From: Bryobacterales bacterium
GTDB lineage: Bacteria; Acidobacteriota; Terriglobia; Bryobacterales; Bryobacteraceae
DNA length: 27,082 nt
NCBI GenBank assembly: GCA_003517725.1
Contig: DOZZ01000137.1
Location: 6,395-33,476, forward strand
Direction of reading: 5' to 3'
Position numbers and translations under genes: made by a program
Notes under the pieces: model-generated
What the model was told of the DNA's origin: nothing
What the model saw: only the letters and a program-made list of their open reading frames with translations
Database searches by the model: none
Shown here: piece by piece, positions 15,664-22,436 of the stretch
Numbering within the stretch: the first letter of the stretch is position 1
Layout of the letters: every line of letters starts with the position of its first letter

Positions 15664-15940
15664 CGCCAGCTGCTTTTTCACCGGCAGCTCGCGAATGCGC
15701 TTTCCCGTGGCCGCGAAGATCGCGTTGCAATGAGCCGGCGCCATGGGCGGCACGCCAGGTTCGCCGACGCCCGCGGGCGCCGCATCGCTGTTCACCAGAT
15801 GCACGTGCGTGACGGTCGGCGCCTGGTGCATGCGCGCTACCGGATAAGTATTGAAACTCGACTGCCGTATGCGCCCGTCGGCGGCCGTGATCTCGCCCAT
15901 CATCGCGATGCTGGTGCCGAAAACAGCCGCGCTGCAGCGG
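15661..15940 (-). pseudogene. Truncated C-terminal remnant of a molybdopterin-binding large subunit (iorB/xanthine dehydrogenase family)
   Basis: About 93 residues in frame match only the C-terminal end of an isoquinoline-1-oxidoreductase-type large subunit. Visible marks are AVFGTSIAMMGEIT, the segment DGRIRQSSFNTYPVARMHQAP, and the family's GVGEPGVPPMAPAHCNAIFAATGKRIRELP near the end. Whole proteins of this family have more than 700 residues, so most of the gene is gone. The 5' side joins directly to a piece of the small-subunit gene in another frame. There is no start or export signal. It is a decayed remnant rather than a working enzyme, and it overlaps the promoter region of the amidohydrolase gene. 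Confidence 0.8.
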
Positions 15941-16035
15941 ATGATTCCCTTGCGCCGAAAGTCCCTCAATAGTGGTGATGCGCTTGCCGGCCGCTGCGCC
16001 CATCGGCGTCAGGCAACTCCGCGGCCCTACGGACC
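15932..16035 (-). pseudogene. Fragment of a [2Fe-2S] small subunit (iorA type)
   Basis: One minus-strand frame reads SCLTPMGAAAGKRITTIEGL followed by SAQGNHPLQ. This is the conserved central block of the [2Fe-2S] small subunit of molybdenum hydroxylases, including the first-cluster Cys and the KxITTIEGL signature. Only about 30 residues remain. Both the N-terminal ferredoxin part and the C-terminal cluster domain (which should follow HPLQ) are missing. It ends at or near CTGCAG (15932-15937), where the iorB remnant begins in another frame. Upstream it breaks off close to the inverted repeat at 16031. Confidence 0.7.
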
Positions 16036-16064
16036 AAAAAATTTAAGTGTATACTGCTTGGTCC
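16031..16064 (+). promoter_or_regulatory. Promoter with flanking inverted repeat upstream of the Cys-rich peptide
   Basis: GGACCAA (16031-16037) and TTGGTCC (16058-16064) are a perfect 7-base inverted repeat with a 20-base spacer. The -10-like TATACT (16050-16055) lies inside the spacer. It sits 57 bases before the ATG at 16121, at the broken end of the iorA fragment. It may be an operator around a promoter, or a scar of a rearrangement; no clear -35 was found. Confidence 0.4.
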
Positions 16065-16120
16065 AGACGTCAGAAATGGACGTTCTGGATAGAAGCCAAA
16101 TTCGTAAGGGGATGATCAGA

Positions 16121-16324
16121 ATGAGACTAAGAATATTCTTGATGGCTGCGGCGCTGGTCGTCACGCTTGCTGGGTCGCAAGGTGTCGCCCAAAGCCCGAC
16201 CAAGTGTTTGACGGCATGTCAACGGACGTACGAGCCTTTACTACGGGCCTGCGGAACTGACGCCACTTGCATAGCGACCGTCCTTGCGCAACTCGAGGAT
16301 TGTGTTGAAGCGTGTCCTTTTTGA
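16121..16324 (+). CDS. Small secreted six-cysteine protein
   Basis: Protein of 67 residues. Residues 1 to about 23 are a signal peptide (MRLRIF, hydrophobic core, GVAQS). The mature part has six Cys at 29, 33, 44, 50, 61 and 65, giving the spacing C-x3-C-x10-C-x5-C-x10-C-x3-C, which is symmetric about its centre. Two CxxxC ends on two predicted helices suggest a helical hairpin held by disulfides, similar in outline to alpha-hairpinins and twin-CX3C proteins. No named family is recognised. ATG at 16121 was chosen because AAGGGG ends 9 bases before it; the ATG at 16112 abuts the site. Base usage is less GC-rich than in most of the window. Function is unknown. Confidence 0.7.
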   Translation: MRLRIFLMAAALVVTLAGSQGVAQSPTKCLTACQRTYEPLLRACGTDATCIATVLAQLEDCVEACPF

Positions 16325-16455
16325 TTAAGTGTCGTCTCGCCCGAACCGCGCGTTGACAGATGGGCCGCCCTGATCAAGACCAAAACGGTTTGTGAAGCGC
16401 GGCCTACCGACTTCCAAAGCCGCTTCGCCTTTACCGCCGACGCCGAAGCGACACG

Positions 16456-16487
16456 GCCGTACGTTATATCACTTGAAATTGTACGGC
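16456..16487. repeat. Inverted repeat GCCGTAC / GTACGGC
   Basis: A perfect 7-base inverted repeat (16456-16462 and 16481-16487) with an AT-rich 18-base spacer that includes TTATAT. It lies in the 279-base gap between the Cys-rich peptide and the acyltransferase gene (16325-16603), where I see no gene or RNA. It may be an operator or part of a promoter for the acyltransferase. Confidence 0.35.
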
Positions 16488-16603
16488 GATAGCCTCGGCC
16501 CTGTCACTATCTCTCTGGCCAGCAGCATAATTACACAAGCTGCTCGATTTCAGTCGTGAACTACAGGCTCCGGGAAACTCACCATACTCCTTGTGATACA
16601 GAC

Positions 16604-17662
16604 ATGGCAAGCAATCGCATTCCATCTCTCGATGGATTGAGGGCCGTGGCAATACTGATGGTTCTGGTGTCGCATCTGAGCGAAGCCCCGGCATTCATTA
16701 CCCTTCCGTCCGAGGCGCCCAACCTATTGGGCGATACGGGCGTGCGTGTCTTCTTTGTCCTTTCGGGCTTCCTGATTACCACCCTGTTGATAACAGAGCA
16801 CGCACGCACGGGACGCGTAGATATATTCCGATTCTATGTTCGCCGGTGTTTCCGTATTTTTCCCGCGTTCTACCTCTACTTGGGCGTATTGCTGGTTTTA
16901 TCGGTTTCGGGCTGGATCACGTTGCGGTCAGGTGATCTGGCCAAGGCAGCTCTCTACGTGGTCGATTACTTCCCATGGAACTCTACCTCCAACTTTGTGA
17001 GGCATATCTGGTCGCTTTCGGTCGAGGAGCAATTCTACTTAATCTGGCCTGTTACGATTTGCGTGTTAGGCCTGCGCCGTGCTAAGCGGGTAGCGCTCGC
17101 TTCCATCGTCATCTCGCCGGTCTGGCGCATCGCAGTGCTGCACTGGTTTCCGGTGTTCAATCTTACCTTGCCCAGGCGTTTCGATTGTATTAGTGACGCC
17201 TTGGCTACCGGGTGCCTGTTGGCCTGCTTACATCCCTTTCTGGCTACCTTGGATCCTTACCGGAGGATGTTACAGTCGCGCTGGATGCATGTGCTGCCGA
17301 TTGCGGTACTGCTGGCAGCGGCGGCCAGCTTTCATCCCCACATTTATTACGGTTTTTTGGAATCGGTAATGAACTTAGGAATCGCGCTATACATGCACTA
17401 CTGCATCTTTCATCCGCCCAGGATCCTGAACATCGCGATGGTCAGGTGGCTCGGCCTCATGAGCTACTCAATTTACCTTTGGCAGCAGTTGTTCTGTGCC
17501 CCGAATGAAGGGTTAATCCGTTTGGCGTGGTACGCCGCGGTCCCGCTCACTCTGGGAGCTGCCTCTCTCTCCTACTACCTGGTAGAACATCCCATGCAGC
17601 GCCTTGGACACCGGCTGACAGCAAGAATACCGGCCAGGGAGACGCAAGTCGTTTTTCGGTAG
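16604..17662 (+). CDS. Acyltransferase 3 family membrane protein (OafA/YrhL-like)
   Basis: Protein of 352 residues. It starts MASNRIPSLDGLRAVAILMVLVSH, the typical opening of the family, with the conserved Arg and His of the R-x10-H motif. VFFVLSGFLITTLLI, the YVRRCFRIFPAFY loop and HIWSLSVEEQFYLIWP are further family blocks. About ten membrane helices are visible. Members move acyl groups, often acetyl, onto sugars of surface polysaccharides, lipopolysaccharide or peptidoglycan from the cytoplasmic side. There is no C-terminal SGNH domain. ATG at 16604 fits the family start; a GTG at 16556 would add 16 unlikely residues. No Shine-Dalgarno is clear. Its base usage is more AT-rich than its neighbours, which hints at transfer. 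The target glycan is unknown. Confidence 0.87.
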   Translation: MASNRIPSLDGLRAVAILMVLVSHLSEAPAFITLPSEAPNLLGDTGVRVFFVLSGFLITTLLITEHARTGRVDIFRFYVRRCFRIFPAFYLYLGVLLVLSVSGWITLRSGDLAKAALYVVDYFPWNSTSNFVRHIWSLSVEEQFYLIWPVTICVLGLRRAKRVALASIVISPVWRIAVLHWFPVFNLTLPRRFDCISDALATGCLLACLHPFLATLDPYRRMLQSRWMHVLPIAVLLAAAASFHPHIYYGFLESVMNLGIALYMHYCIFHPPRILNIAMVRWLGLMSYSIYLWQQLFCAPNEGLIRLAWYAAVPLTLGAASLSYYLVEHPMQRLGHRLTARIPARETQVVFR

Positions 17663-17848
17663 CGATAGTCGACCATGAATTCGATGCTTAGTTTGTTTGG
17701 ATCGCGACGGGCGTTCCTTTGCAACACTTTGCTCTCTCACGCTGCTCGACTAGCCGGCACCGGTCCTAATCGGCCGCCGGCCGGAAAATTGGCTTTTTTC
17801 GCCGCTTAGCATAAGGCCTTGTTTCAAAGTTCCGCCGGCGCGTCGCAA

Positions 17849-17889
17849 GCGAAATGGAATTGAGCAGGCGCTGTTCCGCTCTATTTCGC
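17849..17889. terminator. Nested inverted repeat at the 3' end of the PQQ-like gene
   Basis: GCGAAAT (17849-17855) and ATTTCGC (17883-17889) pair perfectly, and inside them GGAA/TTCC and AGC/GCT can extend the stem. The structure spans the stop codon of the beta-propeller gene. There is no T-run directly after it, so a terminator or 3' stabilising role is only probable. The rest of the 17663-17880 gap shows no gene. Confidence 0.35.
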
Positions 17890-19410
17890 TGGCAATCCGA
17901 AGCTGTAGACCTGCGAGTCGTGGTCCACGGCGTACACGCGTCCATCCGAAATCGCCAGGCCGCTGAAGTGGACCCATCCGGTAATGGCGTTGCCGCTGTT
18001 GTACAGTTCCTTGCCGGTCCGCGCGTCGAGCGCGTGCAGGATCGCGGTGTGCGTATTCAGAAGCCGCTTGTCTTCGCCGCCGCCCTGTTTGGCGTTCTCG
18101 CCCGTGCCTAATACAAATACCACCCCATTGGCGATCACGGCCGGGTCGGGCAAGTCGATATCGCCCGAGACCCAGGCGGGTTCGAGCACCGGGTTCTGCG
18201 TCTTCGGATCGGCCGCGACTTTGAAGGCCATCAGGCTGCCGTGCGGCGCGGGACCATTCGTTACCGCGAAAGGGGGCGGCGTCGCGGAGGGCGGGCCGCC
18301 CATCGGCACATAGAGCCAGGTCTGGCCGTCCTCATCGCGCGCCGTCGAGAGGCCGCCCCAGATGCCCATGCCTTCGCAGCACACGCCGCGATCGTTGCCG
18401 AGCCGCGGGCTCGTGAATAACGTGGTCTGGTGATCGCCACCGCCGAGTGCGTCGGCATCCATCACGTACACCACGCCTTCTTTCGCGCCGCTGGCCAGCA
18501 GGTGCCGGTTGCGCCAGCCGAACCAGACCGGGCTCGACGCGCCGAGGTCCAAATCGCGCTTGTTGAGGTAGCGCCAGTTGGGCGGCGTAAAGTAGTCGAC
18601 CAGGTCGAGCGTGTTGAGCGAGGCGGCCACCACGCTGTTTGAATAATCGCCTGCCTGCGTGTCGATGCGGCCGTCGGCGGTGGCGCCGTAGACGCGTCCG
18701 TTCTGGCCCACGATCGCGCCGCCGCGGCCCCAGATGCCGGCCGTGTTGGTGTTCGACAGCAGCATCTGGCGCACCACCGGATGATGCCGGTCGCGCACGT
18801 CGATCGAATAGAAGCCCGAGATACCACCGCCGCACCCTTGCGCCAGCACTGTGTAAAGGATGCCGTCCACCAGGTTCAGGCTCCAGTTCTTCGAGAACGG
18901 CGCCACGAACTGCACCGGGCCGTAGCGCACCTTGCCGCTGCCGAGATCGAGACCGAAGAGCGAACCGTCGGGCGCGATCACGTAGAGCAGGCTGGCATTG
19001 CGGTCGATCACCGGCGTGGCAGTGATGCCGTTAGGGCACAGGAAGGTTCCTTGATAGCCGCCTTTGCCCGGCAGGATCACGGACTTGAAGGTGTGACTCC
19101 AGAGCTCCTCGCCCGTTTGCGAATCGAGCGCGAAGACGTTCCCCGTGATGCCCGCGACGTAGACCACGTTGCGCGTGCCATGCACGGTGGCGATGTCGGA
19201 GGCGACTACCGGCGCGGTGAGCGCCGAAAGGCGATAGCTCTCGTTCTTGAGCTTCGCCTTCCACTTCAATTGCAGCGTGCCGACGTTGGCGGGGCTAATC
19301 AGGGTCTCTTCGGCGGCCCAGCCGGTGCGCTGCGGATCGTGCGCGAAGGTGGTCCAGTCGGCCGCGGACAAGGTGGGGAGGCACAAGCAAAAAATTAAAA
19401 GGATTCGCAT
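17881..19410 (-). CDS. Secreted PQQ-like beta-propeller repeat protein
   Basis: Protein of 509 residues. A signal peptide (MRILLIFCLCLPTLSAADW) precedes repeated beta-propeller blades. Typical blade elements are VVYVAGITGNVFALDSQTGEELWSH, SLLYVIAPDGSLFGLDLGSGKV and TAILHALDARTGKELYNSG, with the W-x-x-x-DPQRTGW opening common in such proteins. The blades resemble those of PQQ-dependent alcohol dehydrogenases, but no cytochrome c motif (CxxCH) was seen. The active-site Cys pair of those enzymes is also not evident, although a Cys-Cys pair occurs (about residue 351). A binding or scaffolding role in the periplasm is as likely as an oxidoreductase. TATACT lies 12 bases before the ATG with no Shine-Dalgarno. 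Confidence 0.82.
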   Translation of the reverse strand: MRILLIFCLCLPTLSAADWTTFAHDPQRTGWAAEETLISPANVGTLQLKWKAKLKNESYRLSALTAPVVASDIATVHGTRNVVYVAGITGNVFALDSQTGEELWSHTFKSVILPGKGGYQGTFLCPNGITATPVIDRNASLLYVIAPDGSLFGLDLGSGKVRYGPVQFVAPFSKNWSLNLVDGILYTVLAQGCGGGISGFYSIDVRDRHHPVVRQMLLSNTNTAGIWGRGGAIVGQNGRVYGATADGRIDTQAGDYSNSVVAASLNTLDLVDYFTPPNWRYLNKRDLDLGASSPVWFGWRNRHLLASGAKEGVVYVMDADALGGGDHQTTLFTSPRLGNDRGVCCEGMGIWGGLSTARDEDGQTWLYVPMGGPPSATPPPFAVTNGPAPHGSLMAFKVAADPKTQNPVLEPAWVSGDIDLPDPAVIANGVVFVLGTGENAKQGGGEDKRLLNTHTAILHALDARTGKELYNSGNAITGWVHFSGLAISDGRVYAVDHDSQVYSFGLPAK

Positions 19411-19422
19411 CGTGGAAGATAG

Positions 19423-19428
19423 AGTATA
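19423..19428 (-). promoter_or_regulatory. Putative -10 box (TATACT) of the PQQ-like gene
   Basis: TATACT on the minus strand ends 12 bases before the ATG at 19410, in the 32-base gap after the upstream membrane-protein gene. The sequence between has no Shine-Dalgarno. This suggests an independent, nearly leaderless transcript. Confidence 0.45.
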
Positions 19429-19442
19429 TCCGCCCCGCGTCC

Positions 19443-20120
19443 TTATAGAATGTTCACGGCGCGCGCGGCGAGCAGCGCGATGGTGGCCAGCGAAATCAAG
19501 GACTGGATCATCATCATGCTCTTGGCCCAGCGCGAGAGCACGGGCACGTCGGTCGGCGAAAACGCCGTGCTGGTATTGAAGGCCAGGAAAAGATAGTCGA
19601 CAAATCCCGGCGACCAGTTCTGTTCGCCCGCAACCGCGCGGGCTTCGGGCGTCATGGTCATCTGCGGAAACAGGAAGGCGCCGTCCACGTGACCCGGCTG
19701 CAGATCGCGCGCGTAGGGACCGCCGCCGTCGAGCCGCCAGTACCATGACGCGAAGATCAGCATATTGCTGATCCACAGCGCGGCGGCTGAAATCAAAAGG
19801 CGGATGGGCGGTTCTTTATGCGCCGGCAACGCGGCCACCAACAGCCCCAGCGACCAGATGGTCGCGACAGTCAGCGTGCCGGTCAGGATGTAGCCCAGAA
19901 TCTGATTCAGGCCGTGCCGCCCGCTGCGCCGCGCGACCACCGTGGCGGCCGCCAGGACCATAACCACGGACAGGACGATCCAGGAATTTACCGGGCGCAG
20001 CGACCGCGGCAGGGCAAAGTAAAGCCCCGCCACGGCCAACACTGCCACCAGGGCGGGCCAGCGGGGCTCCGGATCTCGGACGGCGCCGGGTGAAACACGC
20101 GGGCTCAGCATCTCTGCCAT
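19443..20120 (-). CDS. Multi-pass membrane protein resembling the DUF1345 family
   Basis: Protein of 225 residues with about six hydrophobic segments (near 22-36, 45-62, 75-95, 107-124, 172-185 and 196-220). The C-terminal part, FVDYLFLAFNTSTAFSPTDV then a short loop and a last helix, resembles the end of DUF1345 membrane proteins, where a pore-loop-like stretch is followed by TD/SD and Arg. There is no K+-channel GYG filter. The assignment to DUF1345 is by recall and not certain; the molecular role is unknown. It is followed 32 bases later by the PQQ-like gene on the same strand. ATG at 20120 is the first good start. Confidence 0.75.
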   Translation of the reverse strand: MAEMLSPRVSPGAVRDPEPRWPALVAVLAVAGLYFALPRSLRPVNSWIVLSVVMVLAAATVVARRSGRHGLNQILGYILTGTLTVATIWSLGLLVAALPAHKEPPIRLLISAAALWISNMLIFASWYWRLDGGGPYARDLQPGHVDGAFLFPQMTMTPEARAVAGEQNWSPGFVDYLFLAFNTSTAFSPTDVPVLSRWAKSMMMIQSLISLATIALLAARAVNIL

Positions 20121-20156
20121 TGTGCACTGGCAGGATGAGTATTGCCGAATCCGCGC

Positions 20157-20429
20157 CTACACGCCCTCGGAGCCGTGCAGCTTAACCAGCTTGTCGTAAA
20201 GCCCGAGCAACAGGAAAGTGGGCGCCCAATGGCCTACGAAGTTGGCTTTGCGCTCATCGCCGCTGACTTGGAAAAAAAGAGAAATGCCGATAGAGCCGAG
20301 CGCGGCCCAAAGAAAAGTGTCGGACGGAAGTTTCGCGGTCTGCTGTTCAATGCTGCGGGCGACGGGCCCTTCGCGATGTTCCTCGCGCGGGCCGGGACGT
20401 GGATCGTTGATCAATTCTGGTTGGCTCAA
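20157..20429 (-). CDS. Small conserved membrane protein, TTG start
   Basis: Protein of 90 residues: a polar N terminus rich in Pro, Glu and Arg, then two hydrophobic segments (about TFLWAALGSIGISLFF and HWAPTFLLLGLYDKLV) and a short tail. Two membrane helices are likely. The function is unknown. TTG at 20429 is chosen because AAAAGGAG lies 5 bases upstream, the strongest ribosome site in this part; the longer frame from 20486 has no such site. It precedes the DUF1345-like gene by 36 bases on the same strand and may be co-transcribed with it. Confidence 0.68.
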   Translation of the reverse strand: MSQPELINDPRPGPREEHREGPVARSIEQQTAKLPSDTFLWAALGSIGISLFFQVSGDERKANFVGHWAPTFLLLGLYDKLVKLHGSEGV

Positions 20430-20434
20430 TGGAA

Positions 20435-20442
20435 CTCCTTTT
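20435..20442 (-). promoter_or_regulatory. Shine-Dalgarno AAAAGGAG fixing a TTG start
   Basis: The minus-strand bases AAAAGGAG are followed by a 5-base spacer and TTG at 20429. This decides the start of the small membrane protein. Confidence 0.65.
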
Positions 20443-20585
20443 AATGCGCCGGAAGACGGCGGCTGTTGGATGGATGCACTGAGCACGCGAAAATAGCGGC
20501 GTTTCGCAAAAATTTTACAGTTAGGAAGTGCTGAATTGTACGGCCTGGCAAAAACTGGCGGCCACGGGCCAACCCTTCAACAGAA

Positions 20586-20591
20586 TATACT
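20586..20591 (+). promoter_or_regulatory. Putative -10 box (TATACT) of the polysaccharide operon
   Basis: TATACT ends 10 bases before the ATG at 20602. The spacer TTAGAAAGAA has at most a weak ribosome site. It would start transcription within a few bases of the first gene of the operon. Confidence 0.45.
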
Positions 20592-20601
20592 TTAGAAAGA
20601 A

Positions 20602-21756
20602 ATGCGATTCGCGGTCGACGCACACGCCATCGGAAGGCACCTCACCGGCAACGAAGTATACGTTCGAAGCCTGCTGTCCGCGTTTGCACGAGTGGACAAG
20701 AACTCGGCCTTCACCGCCTATCTTTCTTCGCGGGGGGCGGCCCAGGCGGTCCCGCGGCGCTTCGACGTGCGCTACGTTTCGGCTAATCCTTTCGTGCGCT
20801 TAGGAATAGAGTTGCCGCGAGCGATACAGCGCGATAAGCCGAACCTGCTGCACGTGCAATACACGGCGCCGTTGTGGTGTCCGGCGCCGGTCGTCGTGAG
20901 TGTGCATGACGTCAGTTTTCTCGAACATCCGGAGTACTTCACGCGCGGACGGCGGGCGCAGTTGCGATGGTCGGTGCGGCGCACGGTGCTGAATGCCGCG
21001 GCCATCATCACGGGCAGCAGTTTTTCGCGCGAACGAATTCTCGCCGCGTATCCCGTGGCGGAACAGAAAGTGCACGTGGTGCCCGATGCCGCCAGCACCA
21101 CGTTCCGGCCGCTGAGCCGGGAACGCGCGGCGGCCGGCATGCGGGAGCGCTTCGGTTTCCAATTCCCCTTCGTTCTTTCGGTGGGCGACCTGCAGCCGCG
21201 CAAGAATCAGAATGGGTTGATCGCGGCTTTCGCGCAGTTGGTCAAGGCACAGCCGCAGTTGCCGCAGCATCTGGTGCTGGCGGGCAAGGACACGTGGTTC
21301 AGCGGGCGCGTGCGCGAGGCAGCACGCGAGTCGGGCGTGGGCGACCGCATCCACTTCACCGGGTTCGTGACGGACGACGATCTGCTGCAGCTTTATAACG
21401 CGTGCGACTGCTTCGTGTTTCCGTCTTACTACGAAGGCTTCGGCATCCCCATTCTGGAGGCCATGGCGTGTGGCCGCGCGGTGGCCTGCTCCAACACATC
21501 GTCCATGCCGGAGGTGGCCGACGGCGCGGGGCTGCTATTCGATCCGTATCGAACCGAGGAGATCGCGCGGGCCATGCGCGACATCCTGCTCGATGGCGAG
21601 CTGCGAGGCCGCATGGAGCGCCTGGGACAGCAACGCGCGGCGCATTTTAGCTGGCAGCGTACCGCCGAACTGACTCTAGACGTCTACCAGAGCGTGGCCA
21701 CACCCGATCGAACCGCCGCCCCTTTGAAACGCCAGCCCGCGCTGCAGCCGCGATGA
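20602..21756 (+). CDS. GT4-family glycosyltransferase
   Basis: Protein of 384 residues with the GT-B fold. The N-terminal half starts MRFAVDAHAIGRHLTGNEVY and includes HVQYTAPLW and VVSVHDVSFLEHP. The C-terminal half has VLSVGDLQPRKNQ, the HFTGFVTDDDLLQLYNACD segment and the E-x7-E motif in YEGFGIPILEAM, which binds the nucleotide sugar. It should be a retaining transferase moving a sugar (mannose is common in this group) onto a lipid-linked glycan in the cytoplasm. It is the first gene of a coupled operon; its TGA overlaps the next ATG by 4 bases. The exact donor and acceptor cannot be told. Confidence 0.92.
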   Translation: MRFAVDAHAIGRHLTGNEVYVRSLLSAFARVDKNSAFTAYLSSRGAAQAVPRRFDVRYVSANPFVRLGIELPRAIQRDKPNLLHVQYTAPLWCPAPVVVSVHDVSFLEHPEYFTRGRRAQLRWSVRRTVLNAAAIITGSSFSRERILAAYPVAEQKVHVVPDAASTTFRPLSRERAAAGMRERFGFQFPFVLSVGDLQPRKNQNGLIAAFAQLVKAQPQLPQHLVLAGKDTWFSGRVREAARESGVGDRIHFTGFVTDDDLLQLYNACDCFVFPSYYEGFGIPILEAMACGRAVACSNTSSMPEVADGAGLLFDPYRTEEIARAMRDILLDGELRGRMERLGQQRAAHFSWQRTAELTLDVYQSVATPDRTAAPLKRQPALQPR

Positions 21757-22436
21757 AGGCGCTGCTCTTGCTTCTAGTCGCCGGCGCTTCTGTGCAGGGC
21801 GCGGCGACCGGTGGCAGTTTTCCAACCGGGAGCGAAGTACTGGATTACTCCATCAACTGGCCCAGCGGGCTCAGTGTAGGCGAAGGCCATTTGAAGGCGA
21901 CCTTGAACCAGACCGGCAGTTGGGATTTCGATTTCACGGCCGAAGCCGCGTTCCCCGGCTTCCCGTTGAAAGACGAGTACAAGGCATCGGCGAACTCCGA
22001 GCTCTGCTCGGCCAGCCTCAGCAAAGAGTTCCTGCACGGGAGCCGGCGCAATACCGAAACCACCACGTTCAGCGGGCGCACCGCGACGCGCGAAACCAAA
22101 TCCGGCGGCAAAGCCGAACTGGCCGTCGCGGACTGCGCCAGAGACGGCCTCACCTTCGTCTACTTCGTGCGGCGCGAGTTGTCGCACGGTAAGGTGCCGG
22201 CGCCGCAGGAGGTTTTGTTCGGCGCCCGCTACAACATCCAGATGACGTACCAGGGCAGCGCCAATATTCCAGTGGCCGGAGCTTCGGTGGTGACGGACCG
22301 CATGCTGGTGAAGGGCCGCGGACCCGCGGCCAATTTTCAGGCCGAGATTTATTTTGCGCGAGATCCGGCGCGCACGCCGCTATTGGTGAAGGTGCCCACG
22401 GCGCTGGGGCCGTTCAGCATGGAGCTGATGCACTGA
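21753..22436 (+). CDS. DUF3108-family secreted protein
   Basis: Protein of 227 residues. A signal peptide (MKALLLLLVAGASVQGAA) is followed by a beta-rich region that matches the DUF3108 pattern: an opening LDYSINWPSGLSVGEGHL, a middle strand after DGLTFVYFVRREL, and a final segment where VKVPTALGPFSMEL closes the barrel. The family is periplasmic and its function is unknown. Its place inside a glycan operon, overlapping the glycosyltransferase before and the glycosyltransferase-methyltransferase after, suggests a part in polysaccharide handling in the envelope. That is inference from context. Confidence 0.85.
   Translation: MKALLLLLVAGASVQGAATGGSFPTGSEVLDYSINWPSGLSVGEGHLKATLNQTGSWDFDFTAEAAFPGFPLKDEYKASANSELCSASLSKEFLHGSRRNTETTTFSGRTATRETKSGGKAELAVADCARDGLTFVYFVRRELSHGKVPAPQEVLFGARYNIQMTYQGSANIPVAGASVVTDRMLVKGRGPAANFQAEIYFARDPARTPLLVKVPTALGPFSMELMH

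Noticed and set aside
16340..16455. Plus-strand reading VDRWAALIKTK as a possible transposase remnant
   Set aside because: The likeness to IS91-type transposase ends is too short and breaks off at once; no inverted repeats or flanking duplications were found.
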